From NCBI GenBank assembly GCA_039621445.1, contig CP154956.1:10291443-10355442 (forward strand): a stretch of DNA of 64,000 nucleotides, written 5' to 3'. Below the pieces are notes generated by a model. That model had not been told where the DNA came from, made no database searches, and saw only the letters and a list, made by a program, of their open reading frames with translations. Within the stretch, counting starts at the first letter, position 1, and each line of letters opens with the position of its first letter. The translations under genes were made by a program, and so were the position numbers. Source of the DNA: Euglena gracilis (taxonomy: Eukaryota > Euglenida > Euglenophyceae > Euglenales). Shown one piece after another: positions 32,516-43,054 of the stretch.

Positions 32516-33339
32516 GTACATTTTTTTTTTGCAAATTATGCAGAAGTAGGCGGTAAACTGATTCTATGCATGAGGAAGGTTGCTGTGCTTGTTACTAACC
32601 ACTGATTTGTCCAGGTCGAGGACAGAAGTCACTCTTTTAGGCAAATCCAGGCCAGATGTGGCCAAGCCGTGCTGTATGCTTTGAGTACTGAATTTGGAAC
32701 ATTGGGCTGTGACCGTTGGGCCAGGACACCATCACAGGTGGCTTTAAAAGACAATCGAAGTCCTCAACCAGTTGGGGTGGGGGAGAGTAAGCCAATCGGG
32801 GCTTTTCTCTCCTAATCTGGGAGTCGGGGAAAACAGGAGAAAATCTGGATTGGGATCAAATCATGTTGAAGCGCTGTAGCTTGCGAATTCTGCTTGAAAA
32901 GCTCTGCAATGTATTTGTCCCAATTGTGATCGGTGATGTCTTATATTTTATCTTGTCAGGGTACGTAGTAATCAGGCTATTGCTTCAGGACAAACCGCAA
33001 AAATAAAAAAAATCGATTTTTTAATTTTTAAATTTTGAGCCGACAGCGTTTATTTTTGACCCATTTTCGCCATTTCTGTCCCCCCACCTCCAAATGCTAA
33101 GAAATGCCCGATTTTCCAGCTGCCCTTCGGCTTCAGGTTTATTTGAACCTCTTCGGTTGTTTAAGTGGCTGGAAGGGGCGTGGCTGGAAATAGGAGGTTG
33201 GCTAGTTGGACACCACCGGGGACCTGGTAGAACACCACCAGGCCATTGCTTAAGGGCTCGCAGAACCCCCCTGGGGGGCTGGAATGTAGCAGCTTCTCTT
33301 GACGAACAAGCCGCGACCGGGAACATGGATGATTCTGTT

Positions 33340-33702
33340 TTATTCATCAGGAAAAAAAATAAAATATGCATGGAAAATGAGAACATAAGAGGGAAATACT
33401 TTGGAATGCATGGAATACAGCCCGTTTATCGAACACTCCTGACCAGGATAGAATGGTATATAGCTTAGTAAATAATATGCGTTACTCAATGCCCCGGATA
33501 CTTGGATTGCACTCGGAATACAGTTGGTGGAGGAAAAATCCATGGTCAGCGTTTGGCAGGGTGGACATTCGAACTCGGAGCCTTTCTCCCAGCCATAAAA
33601 ACCTGTCGGTGAATGAGCCCAGAAGGCGATGAATGCCAGCTCGGTACGCTTCCTCAACGTCGAATCGCTGCGTGCGTAGTCGAATGTGATAGTTTCGCAC
33701 AC
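33340..33702 (-). CDS. Exon-like ORF (D1), two overlapping candidate frames
   Basis: Frame A reads ITFDYARSDSTLRKRTELAF IAFWAHSPTGFYGWEKGSEF. Frame B reads FDVEEAYRAGIHRLLGSFTD RFLWLGERLRVRMSTLPNAD. Against D2 (46136-46399) frame A changes are almost all amino-acid replacing, while frame B has some silent ones, so B is the better candidate if it is coding at all. Confidence 0.3.
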   Translation of the reverse strand: MCETITFDYARSDSTLRKRTELAFIAFWAHSPTGFYGWEKGSEFECPPCQTLTMDFSSTNCIPSAIQVSGALSNAYYLLSYIPFYPGQECSINGLYSMHSKVFPSYVLIFHAYFIFFPDE

Positions 33703-34204
33703 ATCCCCTTCATCCAGGAGCTACAGACCGAAGCCTTATCAAAGCGTACAACAATTTGCAGAAACTTTTTGTAGAAATGTTGTTCTTTTAGCTTAAAGAT
33801 AGTTTCCTGTTATAAAGGTTATTGGTTTGTTGTTATTCGTGAGTTAAAGTTGGTCCAGCAAACGTTTGGCTTGGTTCAGAAGTCATTTCTGGGTGTACGA
33901 AATTGTCCAGAGCTTCCGGTGGGCTTGTTCAGTGTGCAGAGTCCGGAAGGGTGGTTTTGAAACAGGAGATCATTAAAAACAGAAACTGCTGAGCTCTTGA
34001 GTGATCGCGAGAGTGGTCTCTGGGTCGCAAGGATGTACCTTTGCAGTACTTTTTTGCCGTACTTCTGGTCCAGTAGATTAATAAACCGGTTTATATCTCA
34101 TTACTAACAGAATTGCTCGTCAGTCGCGTCAGTAAAGTGGGGAATGCTGGAATGCTGAGGCAAATGGGTGCAATTGTAGGGCAATCGTCAGGGGGGATGT
34201 CCCA

Positions 34205-34540
34205 AAGGAGTCAAAGGAAGTTGGTGGGTACCAAAAATAACAATAATAATGATAATAACAATAAGTAGTTGTTGGGCACCAAAAAGTATTGGTGTGACAC
34301 GGAAAATTTGTTGTAGTGGGTACCAATAAGTCGTTGGTGGGTACCAAAAAGTTGTTGGTGGGTACCATAAAGTTGTTTGTGCGTACCGAAAACTTGTTGG
34401 TGGGCACCAAAAAGTTGTTGGTGGGTACCGAAAAGTTGCTGGTGGGTACTGAAAAGTTGATGGTGGGTACCAAAAAGTTTTTGGTAGGGAACAGAAAGAT
34501 TTGGTGGACCACTAAAAAGTTTGTGGAGGAGAACAAAATC
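34205..34540. repeat. Degenerate 21-bp satellite, D1 first block
   Basis: Diverged monomers of GTTGGTGGGTACC plus an A-rich tail, beginning with a short AATAATAATGATAAT tract. Nearly the same length as in D2 (47360-47680). Confidence 0.85.
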
Positions 34541-34578
34541 TTCCAATAGAATGTTGACTGGCAGGAGGGGGCAGCACC

Positions 34579-34821
34579 TCACATTGCTCGCCTGAAATCA
34601 GAAGTCACTGAAAAATATACTCTGGAAACGCATTCTACACGAACTCTTGAGGACATTAAGTAAGGGGCAGCATTTGAATTAACGGGCAACAGATGATAAG
34701 AAAACTGCAAACCAGTTTCTTTTTGGAGCAATGGAGTGCACTGCAAGTGCGTCAAAAACTTCTCCTTGGACTTCACATTCAACACTCTTGCGCACCGCAA
34801 TGTCGGAGCGCACCAAGCCAC
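34579..34821 (-). CDS. Exon-like ORF (D1)
   Basis: TLRCARVLNVKSKEKFLTHL and FSYHLLPVNSNAAPYLMSSR VRVECVSRVYFSVTSDF are open on - and kept in D2 (about 47700-47960). There is no recognised domain. It may be an exon of a secreted or membrane protein with Cys at intervals. Confidence 0.3.
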   Translation of the reverse strand: MAWCAPTLRCARVLNVKSKEKFLTHLQCTPLLQKETGLQFSYHLLPVNSNAAPYLMSSRVRVECVSRVYFSVTSDFRRAM

Positions 34822-34909
34822 CTGGCCACAGGTCCTTCAGGTACTCGCCCACGTGCCTCAGCAGTATTGCTAAACAGATTCTGCTCCAGAACTAGAGGAT
34901 AAGATCAGA

Positions 34910-35119
34910 TCAGAAACAAAAACTGACTGAGTTGTTGAAAGAAAACACCTTGAAAGGAGATGGGAACCATTTACCCAACAGAACGACCACTACGTTGCTC
35001 AGGTGTTCGATCACACCACACCAAAAAACTAAACACTCGGTTCCCTTCACCACACAGATGCCTACGTCACCGATAATGTCGGAGATCAGTCTGTGGTGTA
35101 GCCTGCTCCACGGGAACAT
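34910..35119 (-). CDS. Exon-like ORF (D1), conserved frame
   Basis: SRLHHRLISDIIGDVGICVV, KGTECLVFWCGVIEHLSNVV, then VVLLGKWFPSPFKVFSF. Of three differences I could read against D2 (48049-48258), two are silent and one is Ile to Leu, consistent with coding constraint. No family is recognised. Confidence 0.4.
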   Translation of the reverse strand: MFPWSRLHHRLISDIIGDVGICVVKGTECLVFWCGVIEHLSNVVVVLLGKWFPSPFKVFSFNNSVSFCF

Positions 35120-35366
35120 AGCATCCCGTGGTCGACGTCGCGATAACGGTCAGCAGCGGCAAGGGTAGTTGAATGTATGTTTCCCTAGAATGTGATTCAA
35201 GGAAAACATAGTCTGCCGAAAATCAAAAGGGTGCACTCAGATATGGCAACGGCTTCCTCCCTCGTTGACACGTGGGACGGAAGAGAAGCCTGCGACATAA
35301 CAAATTTTAACTCCGGCAAGTGAAAACACTTGTCTGAGTCCTTGTGCCACATCTTCTCAAGTGCCC

Positions 35367-35640
35367 TCACCTCTGCCTTGCACTTGTTTGCGATGAGAAG
35401 GACGTGAATTCGTGGAAAAACATTGCAATGTTTTGCAATTCGTGTCCTTCGCCAGCCTGCTTTCCAAGTGAAAGCCTTTTCTCCTCCACGTTCTGAATAT
35501 TTTCCAGTGCTTCCTCTCCCAGCAGCGTCCGCACAGTTTGCTGTTGAATATTACAGCAGCTCCAGCCGTCGATGTCCAAAGACAGAACGTTGACGTGACT
35601 TTCCCAGACATCCTTCAGCAACCTTGAATCCTCACTGGAC
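35367..35640 (-). CDS. Helical exon-like ORF (D1)
   Basis: SRLLKDVWESHVNVLSLDID, GWSCCNIQQQTVRTLLGEEA, LENIQNVEEKRLSLGKQAGE. It is amphipathic and acidic. D2 (48506-48865) extends it upstream (LRRLKKRADGVRLSSEE). Differences between copies mostly replace residues. Confidence 0.3.
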
Positions 35641-35870
35641 AGGCGTACGCCGTCTGGACGCTTTTTCAGTCTACGAAGCAGCAGAAAGAAACTTGCAGTA
35701 AAGGACAGTAAAGGGGGGGGTGTCCAGGACCTTAAAGTGGGAGGTTCAAAATGCCTTGCAAGGCGCCCTGTGAGTTATTCGTTGATTGAGGGGAAGAGCG
35801 GATAAAAGTCGTGTGTGTGGAAATGCTTAACATCATCTGGTGTTACAGACCCATTTCTCCCTCATATGCA

Positions 35871-36344
35871 TTAGGGCGTTTGGAATCTGAATTCTGCAGC
35901 TGATGCATCACATGAAGATGAAAGTTTGTTCTCGATTTGAGGGTTCCCACGTTCAGAATCCATGCACCAGAAAAGGAAGAGCCAAGCTTTCATTCCAAAA
36001 CAGAGAATAAATGAAAGCATGTTCCCATCCCCACTGACATCCAAGTTCATGTTTTGATGGATTCGTAGGGCCAACGCGGAGTTTGCCGTGCCCGTCATAG
36101 CCCAAAGAAAGGTGGTAGGTGCCTTCAGAACGGCACAAAAATGGCCCCAAAAAAAATCCCCAGGCAGACCTGGCAGGAAGCCAGGTCTGCCTGGGGATTG
36201 TTTCCGGGATGAAAAAATGGTGTGAAACCGGATTAAAAAACTGATTCCTTTTGTGCCTCCCTGCCTCCCGGGCTCCATTTCTTCGGCCCACCAGGGTTGC
36301 AACCACACCAAGGTGTCAACCATGCCAAGTTCCACTGGTGCCAA
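35871..36344 (-). CDS. 157-codon ORF conserved in both duplicons (D1)
   Basis: One frame is open for 157 codons (VWLQPWWAEEMEPGRQGGTK ... FILCFGMKAWLFLFWCMDSE). An overlapping frame (36306-35953) has CRSEGTYHLSLGYDGHGKLR VGPTNPSKHELGCQWGWEHA, whose EGTY...L.YDG.GKL pattern recalls PA14-type beta-sandwich domains. The 20-bp perfect hairpin at 36155-36199 lies inside it. Which frame is real is undecided. Confidence 0.35.
   Translation of the reverse strand: MAPVELGMVDTLVWLQPWWAEEMEPGRQGGTKGISFLIRFHTIFSSRKQSPGRPGFLPGLPGDFFWGHFCAVLKAPTTFLWAMTGTANSALALRIHQNMNLDVSGDGNMLSFILCFGMKAWLFLFWCMDSERGNPQIENKLSSSCDASAAEFRFQTP
36155..36199. repeat. Perfect 20-bp inverted repeat with 5-nt loop
   Basis: AATCCCCAGGCAGACCTGGC, loop AGGAA, then the exact complement. 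It is kept without change in D2 (49259-49303). Confidence 0.9.
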
Positions 36345-36529
36345 TCACAGCTTTCTAGTGCCAATCTGAGAATGGCGAGCTTTATGAATATGATGAGAGT
36401 AAACAAATAGTTGGGTCATGTCAGTGGGAACCGTGAGGGTAGTTTGGTGGGTCGTTTGGTGGGTGGGTGGTTTGGTAGTTTGGTGTGTTTCCAAACCAAA
36501 CTACAGGTCACCGAGAAGGTGTTGGCTGG

Positions 36530-37970
36530 TCGCCAGAAAGTTGTTGGTAGGTGCCACAAAGTTGTTGGTGGGTACCGAAAACATTTTGGTGGGTACCAAA
36601 AAGTTGTTGGTGGGTAATCAATACTTGTTGGTGGGTACCAAAAAGTTGTTGGTGGGTACCAAAAAGTTGTTGGTGGGTACCCAAAAGTTGTTGTTGGGTA
36701 CCCAAAAGTTGTTGTTGGGTACCAAAAATATTTTGGTGGGTACCAAAAAGTTGTTGGTGGGTACCAAAAAGTTGTTGCTTGGTCTCAAAAAGTTGTTCGT
36801 GGGTACCAAAAAGTTGTTGGTTGGTACCCAAAAGTTGCTGGTGGGTACCCAAAAGTTGTTGGTGGGTACCCAAAAGTTGTTGGTGGGTACCCAAAAGTTG
36901 TTGTTGGGTACCCAAAAGTTGTTGGTGGGGTACCCAAAAGTTGTTGGTGGGTACCAAAAATATTTTGGTGGGTACCAAAAAGTTGTTGGTGGGTTCCCAA
37001 AAGTTGTTGTTGGGTACCCAAAAGTTGTTGGTGGGGTACCCAAAAGTTGTTGGTGGGTACCCAAAAGTTTTTGGTGGGTACCCAAAAGTTGTTGTTGGGT
37101 CCCAAAAAGTTGTTGGTGGGTTCCAAAAAGTTGTTGGTGGGTACCCAAAAGTTGTTGGTGGGTACCCAAAAGTTGTTGGTGGGTACCCAAAAGTTGTTGG
37201 TGGGTACCCAAAAGTTGTTGGTGGGTACCCAAAAGTTGTTGGTGGGTACCAAAAAGTTGTTGGTGGGTACCCAAAGTTGTTGGTGGGGTACCCAAAAGTT
37301 GTTGGTGGGTACCCAAAAGTTGTTGGTGGGTACCCAAAAGTTGTTGGTGGGTACCCAAAAGTTGTTGGTGGGTACCCAAAAGTTGTTGGTGGGGTACCCA
37401 AAAATTGTTGGTGGGTACCCAAGATTTGTTGGTGGGTACCCAAAAGTTGTTGGTGGGTACCAAAAATATTTCCGTGGGGCACCAAAACGTTTTTGGTGGT
37501 TACCAAAAAGTTGTTGGTGGGTACCCAAAAGTTGTTCGTGGGTACGCGGGAGTTGTTGGTGGGTACCAAAAAGTTGTTGCTGGGTCTCAAAAAGTTCTTC
37601 GTGGGTACCAAAAAGTTGTTGGTTGGTACCCAAAAGTTGCTGGTGGGTACCCAAAAGTTGTTGGTGGGTACCAAAAATATTTTGGTGGGTTACCAAAAAG
37701 TTGTTGGTGGGTACCCAAAAGTTGTTGGGGTACCAGAACGTTGTTGGTGGGTAACCAAACGTTGTTGGTGGGTACCAAAAAGTCGTTGGTATGTTCCAGA
37801 AAGTTTTTGTTGGGACACCAAAAAGTTGTTGGGTAAGACAAAGTTGTTGGTGGGACCGAAAAGGTTTTTGGTTGGACACCGAAAAGTTGCTGATGGGTAC
37901 GAACAGTTGTTGGTGGGACACGGAAAAGTGGTTGGTAGGTACAACAAAGTTGTTGGTGGGTAGATGCCCT
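36530..37970. repeat. 21-bp satellite array (D1)
   Basis: Tandem monomers reading GTTGTTGGTGGGTACC followed by CAAAA, about 68 by length, each with a KpnI site (GGTACC). The period is 3x7 and the monomer has no stop, so long open frames exist on both strands (heptapeptides such as VPKSCWW, GTQKLLV, GYPKVVG on + and VPTNNFW, GTHQQLL, GYPPTTF on -). I treat these as artefacts. Confidence 0.95.
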
Positions 37971-38712
37971 AATGATTCCGATAAAAACATCAAAATCAGA
38001 ATCATATGAACAAGGTAATTGATCCATGAGAAAACTGTTCAGGAGCCAAGCACCAATGTCCGTGGAGCTGTGTACTTGGAGCAACGTCGGCTCGGATCGC
38101 GGATTCGGCGGTGAACTCCAATGTCACCGTGGGTGTCATCAGAACAAATTGTATCGATCGGATGGGATCACACAATTGCACTTTCTGTTGTTGCTGGTAT
38201 TATCAAGTATTTCTTGGGCACCAGAAGGAACCTGTTGTTGGTGGGCGCTCTTGTCCGTGCACCAGAAAATTATTGTTGTGGAACGAGAAAGTTGGTGTGC
38301 ACCAGGATGTTTTTAATAAGGCGTCGTAAAGTAAAATTGGTGAAAAGCACCAGAAAAAGTTGGTGGGACCAGAAAGTGTGCCGAGGTGTGGGAGGAAGAT
38401 ACAGATTTGGCATGCAATACAATTTCTTGATTAAGTGGATGATTGCAGCTGAACGGTCCTGAGATTGAGAAATGCAAAATTTTAAAGGATTGAGAGCAAG
38501 TGTATGGAAGAAACCGATACCGAGAAACGGAAACAGACAGGGTGCTGCGAATAAAGAAACACAATTGTAGTTTGCCGACGCAGCACATGAAGATATATCA
38601 GAAGCGCAACATATGGATAGTTCCTTCGGAACGTTCAGATGACAGACAATTCAGTCACCTAACCATAACACATAACCAATATAACTAACCAGACGCCAAG
38701 GAGATGCAATAC

Positions 38713-38835
38713 CTGTGACCGCAGGGCTGGCAGGATGTGAAGGAGGCCGTCGTTGTGCTTATCCACGACATAGGCCTTGGGAAGGGACATCTTCTCGGTG
38801 GAAACTGTGTAAGGACGGAATGGAATGTCCACCAT
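38713..38835 (-). CDS. 41-codon exon with GT donor (D1)
   Basis: MVDIPFRPYTVSTEKMSLPK, AYVVDKHNDGLLHILPALRS Q, then the donor CAG|GTATTG. Two substitutions separate it from D2 (53729-53851) and both are silent in this frame (tat/tac, tcc/tca). This is the best evidence that the - strand gene of these duplicons is under protein-level constraint. Upstream, D1 has an in-frame TAA where D2 has GAA, so the acceptor is probably close to the ATG. Confidence 0.5.
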
Positions 38836-39134
38836 TTTACGCGTTTATTTTTCCCCTCAAAAAATAGAAAGAAGAACGTTTTCTGGACCACACCAGAACT
38901 GCCGTTGCTCACAAAGAGATTCCCACCATCTCGTCCTGTCTCCCATCCTGTTGAGAATTCTGATACACCCCTTTAACGTTTCAGTTTCCGGACGATTCCA
39001 TTAAGTTTTTACCAACAGCCTGAAGTCTGCTGAAACCGATGTAAGGAAGAAAGAAATTGTGCCGAAAATTGACCGTATTAACAAGTAGTTGATGGGTAGC
39101 GAAACAACACAAAAAAAAACACAATACGAACAAA

Positions 39135-39470
39135 GTTGTTGGTGGGTCACCAGGAATTTGTTGGTGGGTACCGAAGAATTGTCTTTTCTACTGAAAGGTT
39201 GCTGGTGGGTTCCACAAAGTTGTTGGTGGGCATGGCATCCTTGATGCTGGGACAATGAGAAGTTGTTGGTGAGACACCGAAACGTTTTTTGAGGATATTG
39301 AAAAGTTGAAAAGTTGGGGGTACCAAAAAGTTTTTGGTGGGAACCAAAAAGCCGTTGGTGGTTACCAAAATGTTGTTGGTGGGTCTCGAAAGGTTGTTGG
39401 TGGGACACCGAAAAGTTGGTGGGTGCTGACAGGACGTTGTTGGGGACATCCAAGCTGTTGAGGCCCCGAA
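39135..39470. repeat. Degenerate 21-bp satellite, D1 third block
   Basis: Diverged GTTGTTGGTGGG(T/C)ACC monomers with spacers. Isolated monomers are scattered between 38200 and 39135 as well, which suggests that much of this intron-like sequence is decayed satellite. Confidence 0.8.
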
Positions 39471-39790
39471 AGTTTTTGTTGCCCTACATTTGTATTTGGT
39501 TTTAGGTGTTGGGGGGGGGGCAGGTGATGTGAACAGAGGTCGAAACGGTGAGTATATTTAGTAAACGGTGAGTTATTTGATAGATCTTCAAAGGGGAAAT
39601 GAAACTGAACCACTGCTGTTGTGTCGAAAACTGAGTCTAACACCGAAGACAGCAAAAACTCTCCAGAAAGTTGCAGGAGTGAGAGTGATAGAATATAATG
39701 TGTTCGTCGAGTGAAAACTAAACAGAAGGACCGAAGTTTACAGGTGTCAGCGTTCACCCAAAGAGCTTCAACAAAAAAAAAGAGCAAATG

Positions 39791-40063
39791 TCAATCGATG
39801 TGAGTACGGAATGAAATACGGCAGGTGCGGTGACGGGTAGCCCATAAAGTGCGGACGGTCTGTTGTCTGTCGTGGGGAACGCACAGAACCAGGCAGAGGG
39901 AGTCCACGTAATGCAGGGGCAGACACCGATTAAAGTAGAACTGCTGCATGACACAAAGAAATGGGCTGTCACATGAGTCCCTGCTGACACCTCGAAACAC
40001 AATACCAATATGTAACACAATATGTAACATGTCAAATATGAAAAAATGGCTAAATTGCATCAT
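39791..40063 (-). CDS. N-terminal exon candidate with hydrophobic leader (D1)
   Basis: ATG at 40063 starts MMQFSHFFIFDMLHIVLHIG, then VSRDSCDSPFLCVMQQFYFN RCLPLHYVDSLCLVLCVPHD. It is Cys-rich after the leader, as in a secreted protein. It is present three times in the window (also 54832-55104 and 56401-56668). A second frame (THVTAHFFVSCSSSTLIGVC) is also open. Confidence 0.35.
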   Translation of the reverse strand: MMQFSHFFIFDMLHIVLHIGIVFRGVSRDSCDSPFLCVMQQFYFNRCLPLHYVDSLCLVLCVPHDRQQTVRTLWATRHRTCRISFRTHID

Positions 40064-40189
40064 GCAGGCTCATGAATGCGGCAAAAACCTGTGAAATCCG
40101 GGAAGCATCAGTTCTTCTTGCCGTCGGACAGTGGAGAAACCACATACTCGGCACAGAACGGAGTGCCTGACAATAACGCAGTGCCTGAC

Positions 40190-40219
40190 AAAAAGGTCAG
40201 ACCGACGGCTGACCTTTTT
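40190..40219. other. 11-bp hairpin with A/T-run edges
   Basis: AAAAAGGTCAG, 8-nt loop, CTGACCTTTTT, followed by more T. It is kept at 55232 and 56796. It looks like a factor-independent terminator, but in a eukaryotic context this has no such meaning. It may be the edge of a small repeat. Confidence 0.5.
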
Positions 40220-41077
40220 TTGGTTTGTGGAAGTCTTAGGTGACCCCCAGGTGGGGGGGTCCACAACAGGGCTAGCCATTGGAAAGAATTTTTCCACTGA
40301 CCGACGCAAAGGGCCGAAAAAATTTCAGCCCCCCAAAATGACCAAGAATGCTAGTTTTTTTGGGATTTTTTTTTTGAAAAAGTAGCAAAAAAACCCCATG
40401 AAAAAAACTACGGGGTGTCATGTCTGACTCAATTCATGCATTTGGATATTTGAATTTATGTGAATATGCAACCGAACAGATGAGGAGAATGTGTTGTGGT
40501 TGCTGGTTGCAGGTCACAGGAATCAAGTGAAGACCAAAAAAAAAAACGCATAGTGGACAGGATTGACCCCAAAATCACTCAGCTGGGACCTAGGTTGGCA
40601 ACACACGCCACCCGACCATTTCCCGAGCATTGGGAATCAGGGCCTGGTGACCTCGCCATCAATCTTGCACTTCATTTCTTCGCGACAAAATTACATGGGT
40701 TGTCATCCTTTGGATGCCTCTCAAATGGATGAAGCAGCTTCGTGTATGCATACCACTTCCGTGGATGATGTCTAATCATTTGGTAATGCAAAGTCTTCTG
40801 TGCCTCTCATGCGGTCTCCAATGAAGCTTTTCCAGATTCGAAACAGCATCACCCAAATGGGTGGGGGTGCGATCTGCCCCAGCTTCTTTTATCTGGGCCA
40901 GTCTATGCATCAAAAGGCCGATCTTGAGGTTATTTTCACCGTTTCAGACAAACCGCGACCAGCACTGCTCAAATAAAATTTGAGCGGTTTTTGATTGTGC
41001 TTTGTTGATTCAGTCATTTTATTTTGGTAACGAAACGATAAAATCCACACATGTCTCAAACAAAGTGACTAAATATT

Positions 41078-41523
41078 TTAGGATGAACAAAAACAAAGCA
41101 ACTCCGAATTTTCCAGGCTAAATTGCGAGCCTGTGGTGCTCTTGCTTTCGAAGCATGAGGGAAAGAAGAGCAGTTCGAAGAATCCATTTCCTGTTTGGCC
41201 CCCTACAAAAATTTGTGCTCCTGACACAGCCAGGCGCTGCGACCATGAAGGGGTTTTTACTTGCTTTCTGGATTTGAAATGGAAATCAAGACTCTTTGCA
41301 CCATAGGCATCAAATTTATATTTCATGATCTTTTAAAAATGCCACACATGGCCCAGAAACGCCGCTTGATAATGAAGATCGCTCTGTCACCCCTGGGTTT
41401 AAATCTGGAGCACAAGGAACGACCAAGCTCATCGCATCTGAAGCTGAGCTCAAAATACGTCCATATTTCAGCAAGTCTTTTTCCAACTGGTGAAAGTCTG
41501 AACATCACACGACAGTGGGCCAA
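41078..41523 (-). CDS. Two exon-like ORFs (D1), also in D2 and D3
   Basis: HCRVMFRLSPVGKRLAEIWT, YFELSFRCDELGRSLCSRFK, then PRGDRAIFIIKRRF (41523-41323), and downstream SLDFHFKSRKQVKTPSWSQR, LAVSGAQIFVGGQTGNGFFE (41326-41078). Copies lie at 57686-58131 and 61463-61905. In D3 a 3-bp deletion keeps frame and several differences are silent on -. A 98-codon + frame (41261-41557) covers the same bases, with mostly replacing changes. Confidence 0.35.
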
Positions 41524-41991
41524 GGCTTACAGCCGGGTGTCAGCGTTGTTGATGTGACAGCCTGATTACGACGCTCACCTAAAGCAAAGAGTTATAAACT
41601 TTTTCTCAGAGGTGGTCCTCATCCCAAGAGCGATTTTTAAAAGGCGGTCCTCAGTGTTTGTGGAGCAACTGCTCAGCAGTTTTTTGGAGAAAACGAGGAA
41701 ATCAAGTGCTGCTGAAGTAATATCTGAAGGATATTTTTTTCCCGCGTCTTGAGACTTTTTTCAAGAAGGTTTTGTCCCCAGCTCAAGGAAATGAGGGGAA
41801 CTGCAATGGGACAAACAATGAACGATGGTGCCTGAGTTTTTGATTGCCATCTTGTGGACACAGTGGCGCTAGGAAATGGCGTTGAAGGCAATGCAGGGTA
41901 GTTAGTGAGAAATCAAAATCGGCTGAAGAATCCGATCGTTTTCCTGTTTCCCCAAATTTATGTGTGTTTGTGTGTGAGTTTATGACAGTAT

Positions 41992-42114
41992 CAAACTACT
42001 TGGTCCTTCCCCCCCAAAGGGGCCAAGCAATTTGATGCCAAATGCTGCCATAATATATTATATTCGCATATATGACAACAGCAAATTTATGCCTCCCGCA
42101 GGGCAAGTAGTTTG
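41992..42114. repeat. CAAACTACTTG inverted repeat element (copy 1 of 3)
   Basis: CAAACTACTTG (41992-42002) and CAAGTAGTTTG (42104-42114) bound about 100 bp with C-rich and TATAATATATTATATTCG tracts. Copies are at about 58604-58725 and 62350-62487, each with different C/G-tract lengths. Confidence 0.65.
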
Positions 42115-42522
42115 GTCGGGGGGGGTATGGATTTTTGCAACCGAAAAAAGGTTTTTTGGCACTTGATGTTTTTGTACAGGGGGAAGCAGGGTCTGCCCCC
42201 CCCCCCTCACCCAGTGCCCTGCCTATCCTGTAGCAGCCAGGTGGGGCATTTATCATGCACATTTGTTAAAATTGCAGTGGTGCTTCTTTTAGGTGCAGGA
42301 ACGAGGACCTTCTGAATGGAAGAATGGGGGCAGAGGCAACGTTCTCATAACAAAAACATTGGCACGGATGGTGCTTCGAAGGGGCAAAGATGAAGACACA
42401 GGCACAAAGCACAATCAAAAACACAAACACACCTCTGTCCATTCCACTCCCGTAGTGATGTCCAGCGGCATCTGACAAGACCCAGAGTCAGCCCTGGTGT
42501 CGTTTGGAGTGCCTTCTTCAAC

Positions 42523-42637
42523 TTGTTGTGTTGATCAGAATCTTCATCGTTGCCCAGCCAGGATTCCTCCCCACTCCCTCTCCTGCCGTGGCTGTTTGGT
42601 GTTTTTTTCATCCGCCCCTGCCGCCTCCAGGAATCCG
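42523..42637 (-). pseudogene. LEAAGADEK exon, D1 copy (frameshifted)
   Basis: The acceptor CAG precedes GFLEAAGADEK. The A-run then has one extra base, so WLGNDEDSDQHN lies in another frame and the exon is 115 bp instead of a multiple of three. The donor is AACAA|GTTGAAG. Intact relatives are at 59165-60249. Confidence 0.55.
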
Positions 42638-42739
42638 CTGGCCTTCAACCAAAAGATCTCAGAGTGCACTACACTACTACTGTTACTAGCTGGGTGTTAA
42701 GCGGCCAGCCTCTTGGGGATTTCACACTCCTGATTATGT

Positions 42740-43054
42740 TCAGGTTTTATGGAAGTCCCTGCATTCTCCAAATTGGAGAACAGTGACAGATTGAAAGACA
42801 GCGTTATATCCACCAGCCCTGAGGTGTATTGACATTTGGGGCAACGCAGTGGTGGTGCTTCTTGTGGGAGGAATGCCTTGGGTGTAGCCCGCTTCAACGA
42901 GGGGAACAAAATAGCACACTGCCCGGTTTCCAAATTTGAAAACCGCACCTGGATCCATGCTGAATGTGGGGTATTGGGCTGCAACCCGCGGCTTGGCATT
43001 AATTTTGATGGCCACCGTGCCACAGGGATGTGCAGTTTGTTTGGCCTTGTACAT
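42740..43054 (-). CDS. ORF with GFGQMYKAKQTA...KPRVAA module, copy a
   Basis: GGFGQMYKAKQTAHPCGTVA, IKINAKPRVAAQYPTFSMDP, NRAVCYFVPLVEAGYTQGIP, then ALPQMSIHLRAGGYNAVFQS. It lies in sequence unique to the D1-D2 junction. A related exon is at 43470-43620. The stretch just upstream (43190-43080, PVVEAPVMSKQGKHKTKKEK) may be the preceding exon. The family is unknown. Confidence 0.4.
   Translation of the reverse strand: MYKAKQTAHPCGTVAIKINAKPRVAAQYPTFSMDPGAVFKFGNRAVCYFVPLVEAGYTQGIPPTRSTTTALPQMSIHLRAGGYNAVFQSVTVLQFGECRDFHKT

Larger units (their letters stand above)
30418..42700. repeat. Segmental duplication D1
   Basis: Homologous to 43871-59280 in the same order and orientation, starting at TCGAACAAATGGGATGG. 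Identity is high across exon-like and intron-like sequence alike. D1-specific features are two element insertions (31219-31598, 32110-32515), an inversion relative to D2 (31151-32555) and a shorter 21-bp satellite array. Confidence 0.85.

Noticed and set aside
33560-33600. tRNA B-box-like GAGTTCGAATGTCC on the - strand
   Set aside because: No matching A-box or acceptor stem could be folded around it; it lies inside a duplicated exon-like ORF.
36530-37970. CRISPR-like array of short direct repeats
   Set aside because: Monomers are contiguous with no unique spacers, no cas genes are present and the context is eukaryotic.
40190-40219. Hairpin plus T-run as an intrinsic transcription terminator
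   Set aside because: That signal is bacterial; the window has spliced eukaryotic genes, so only the inverted repeat is recorded.
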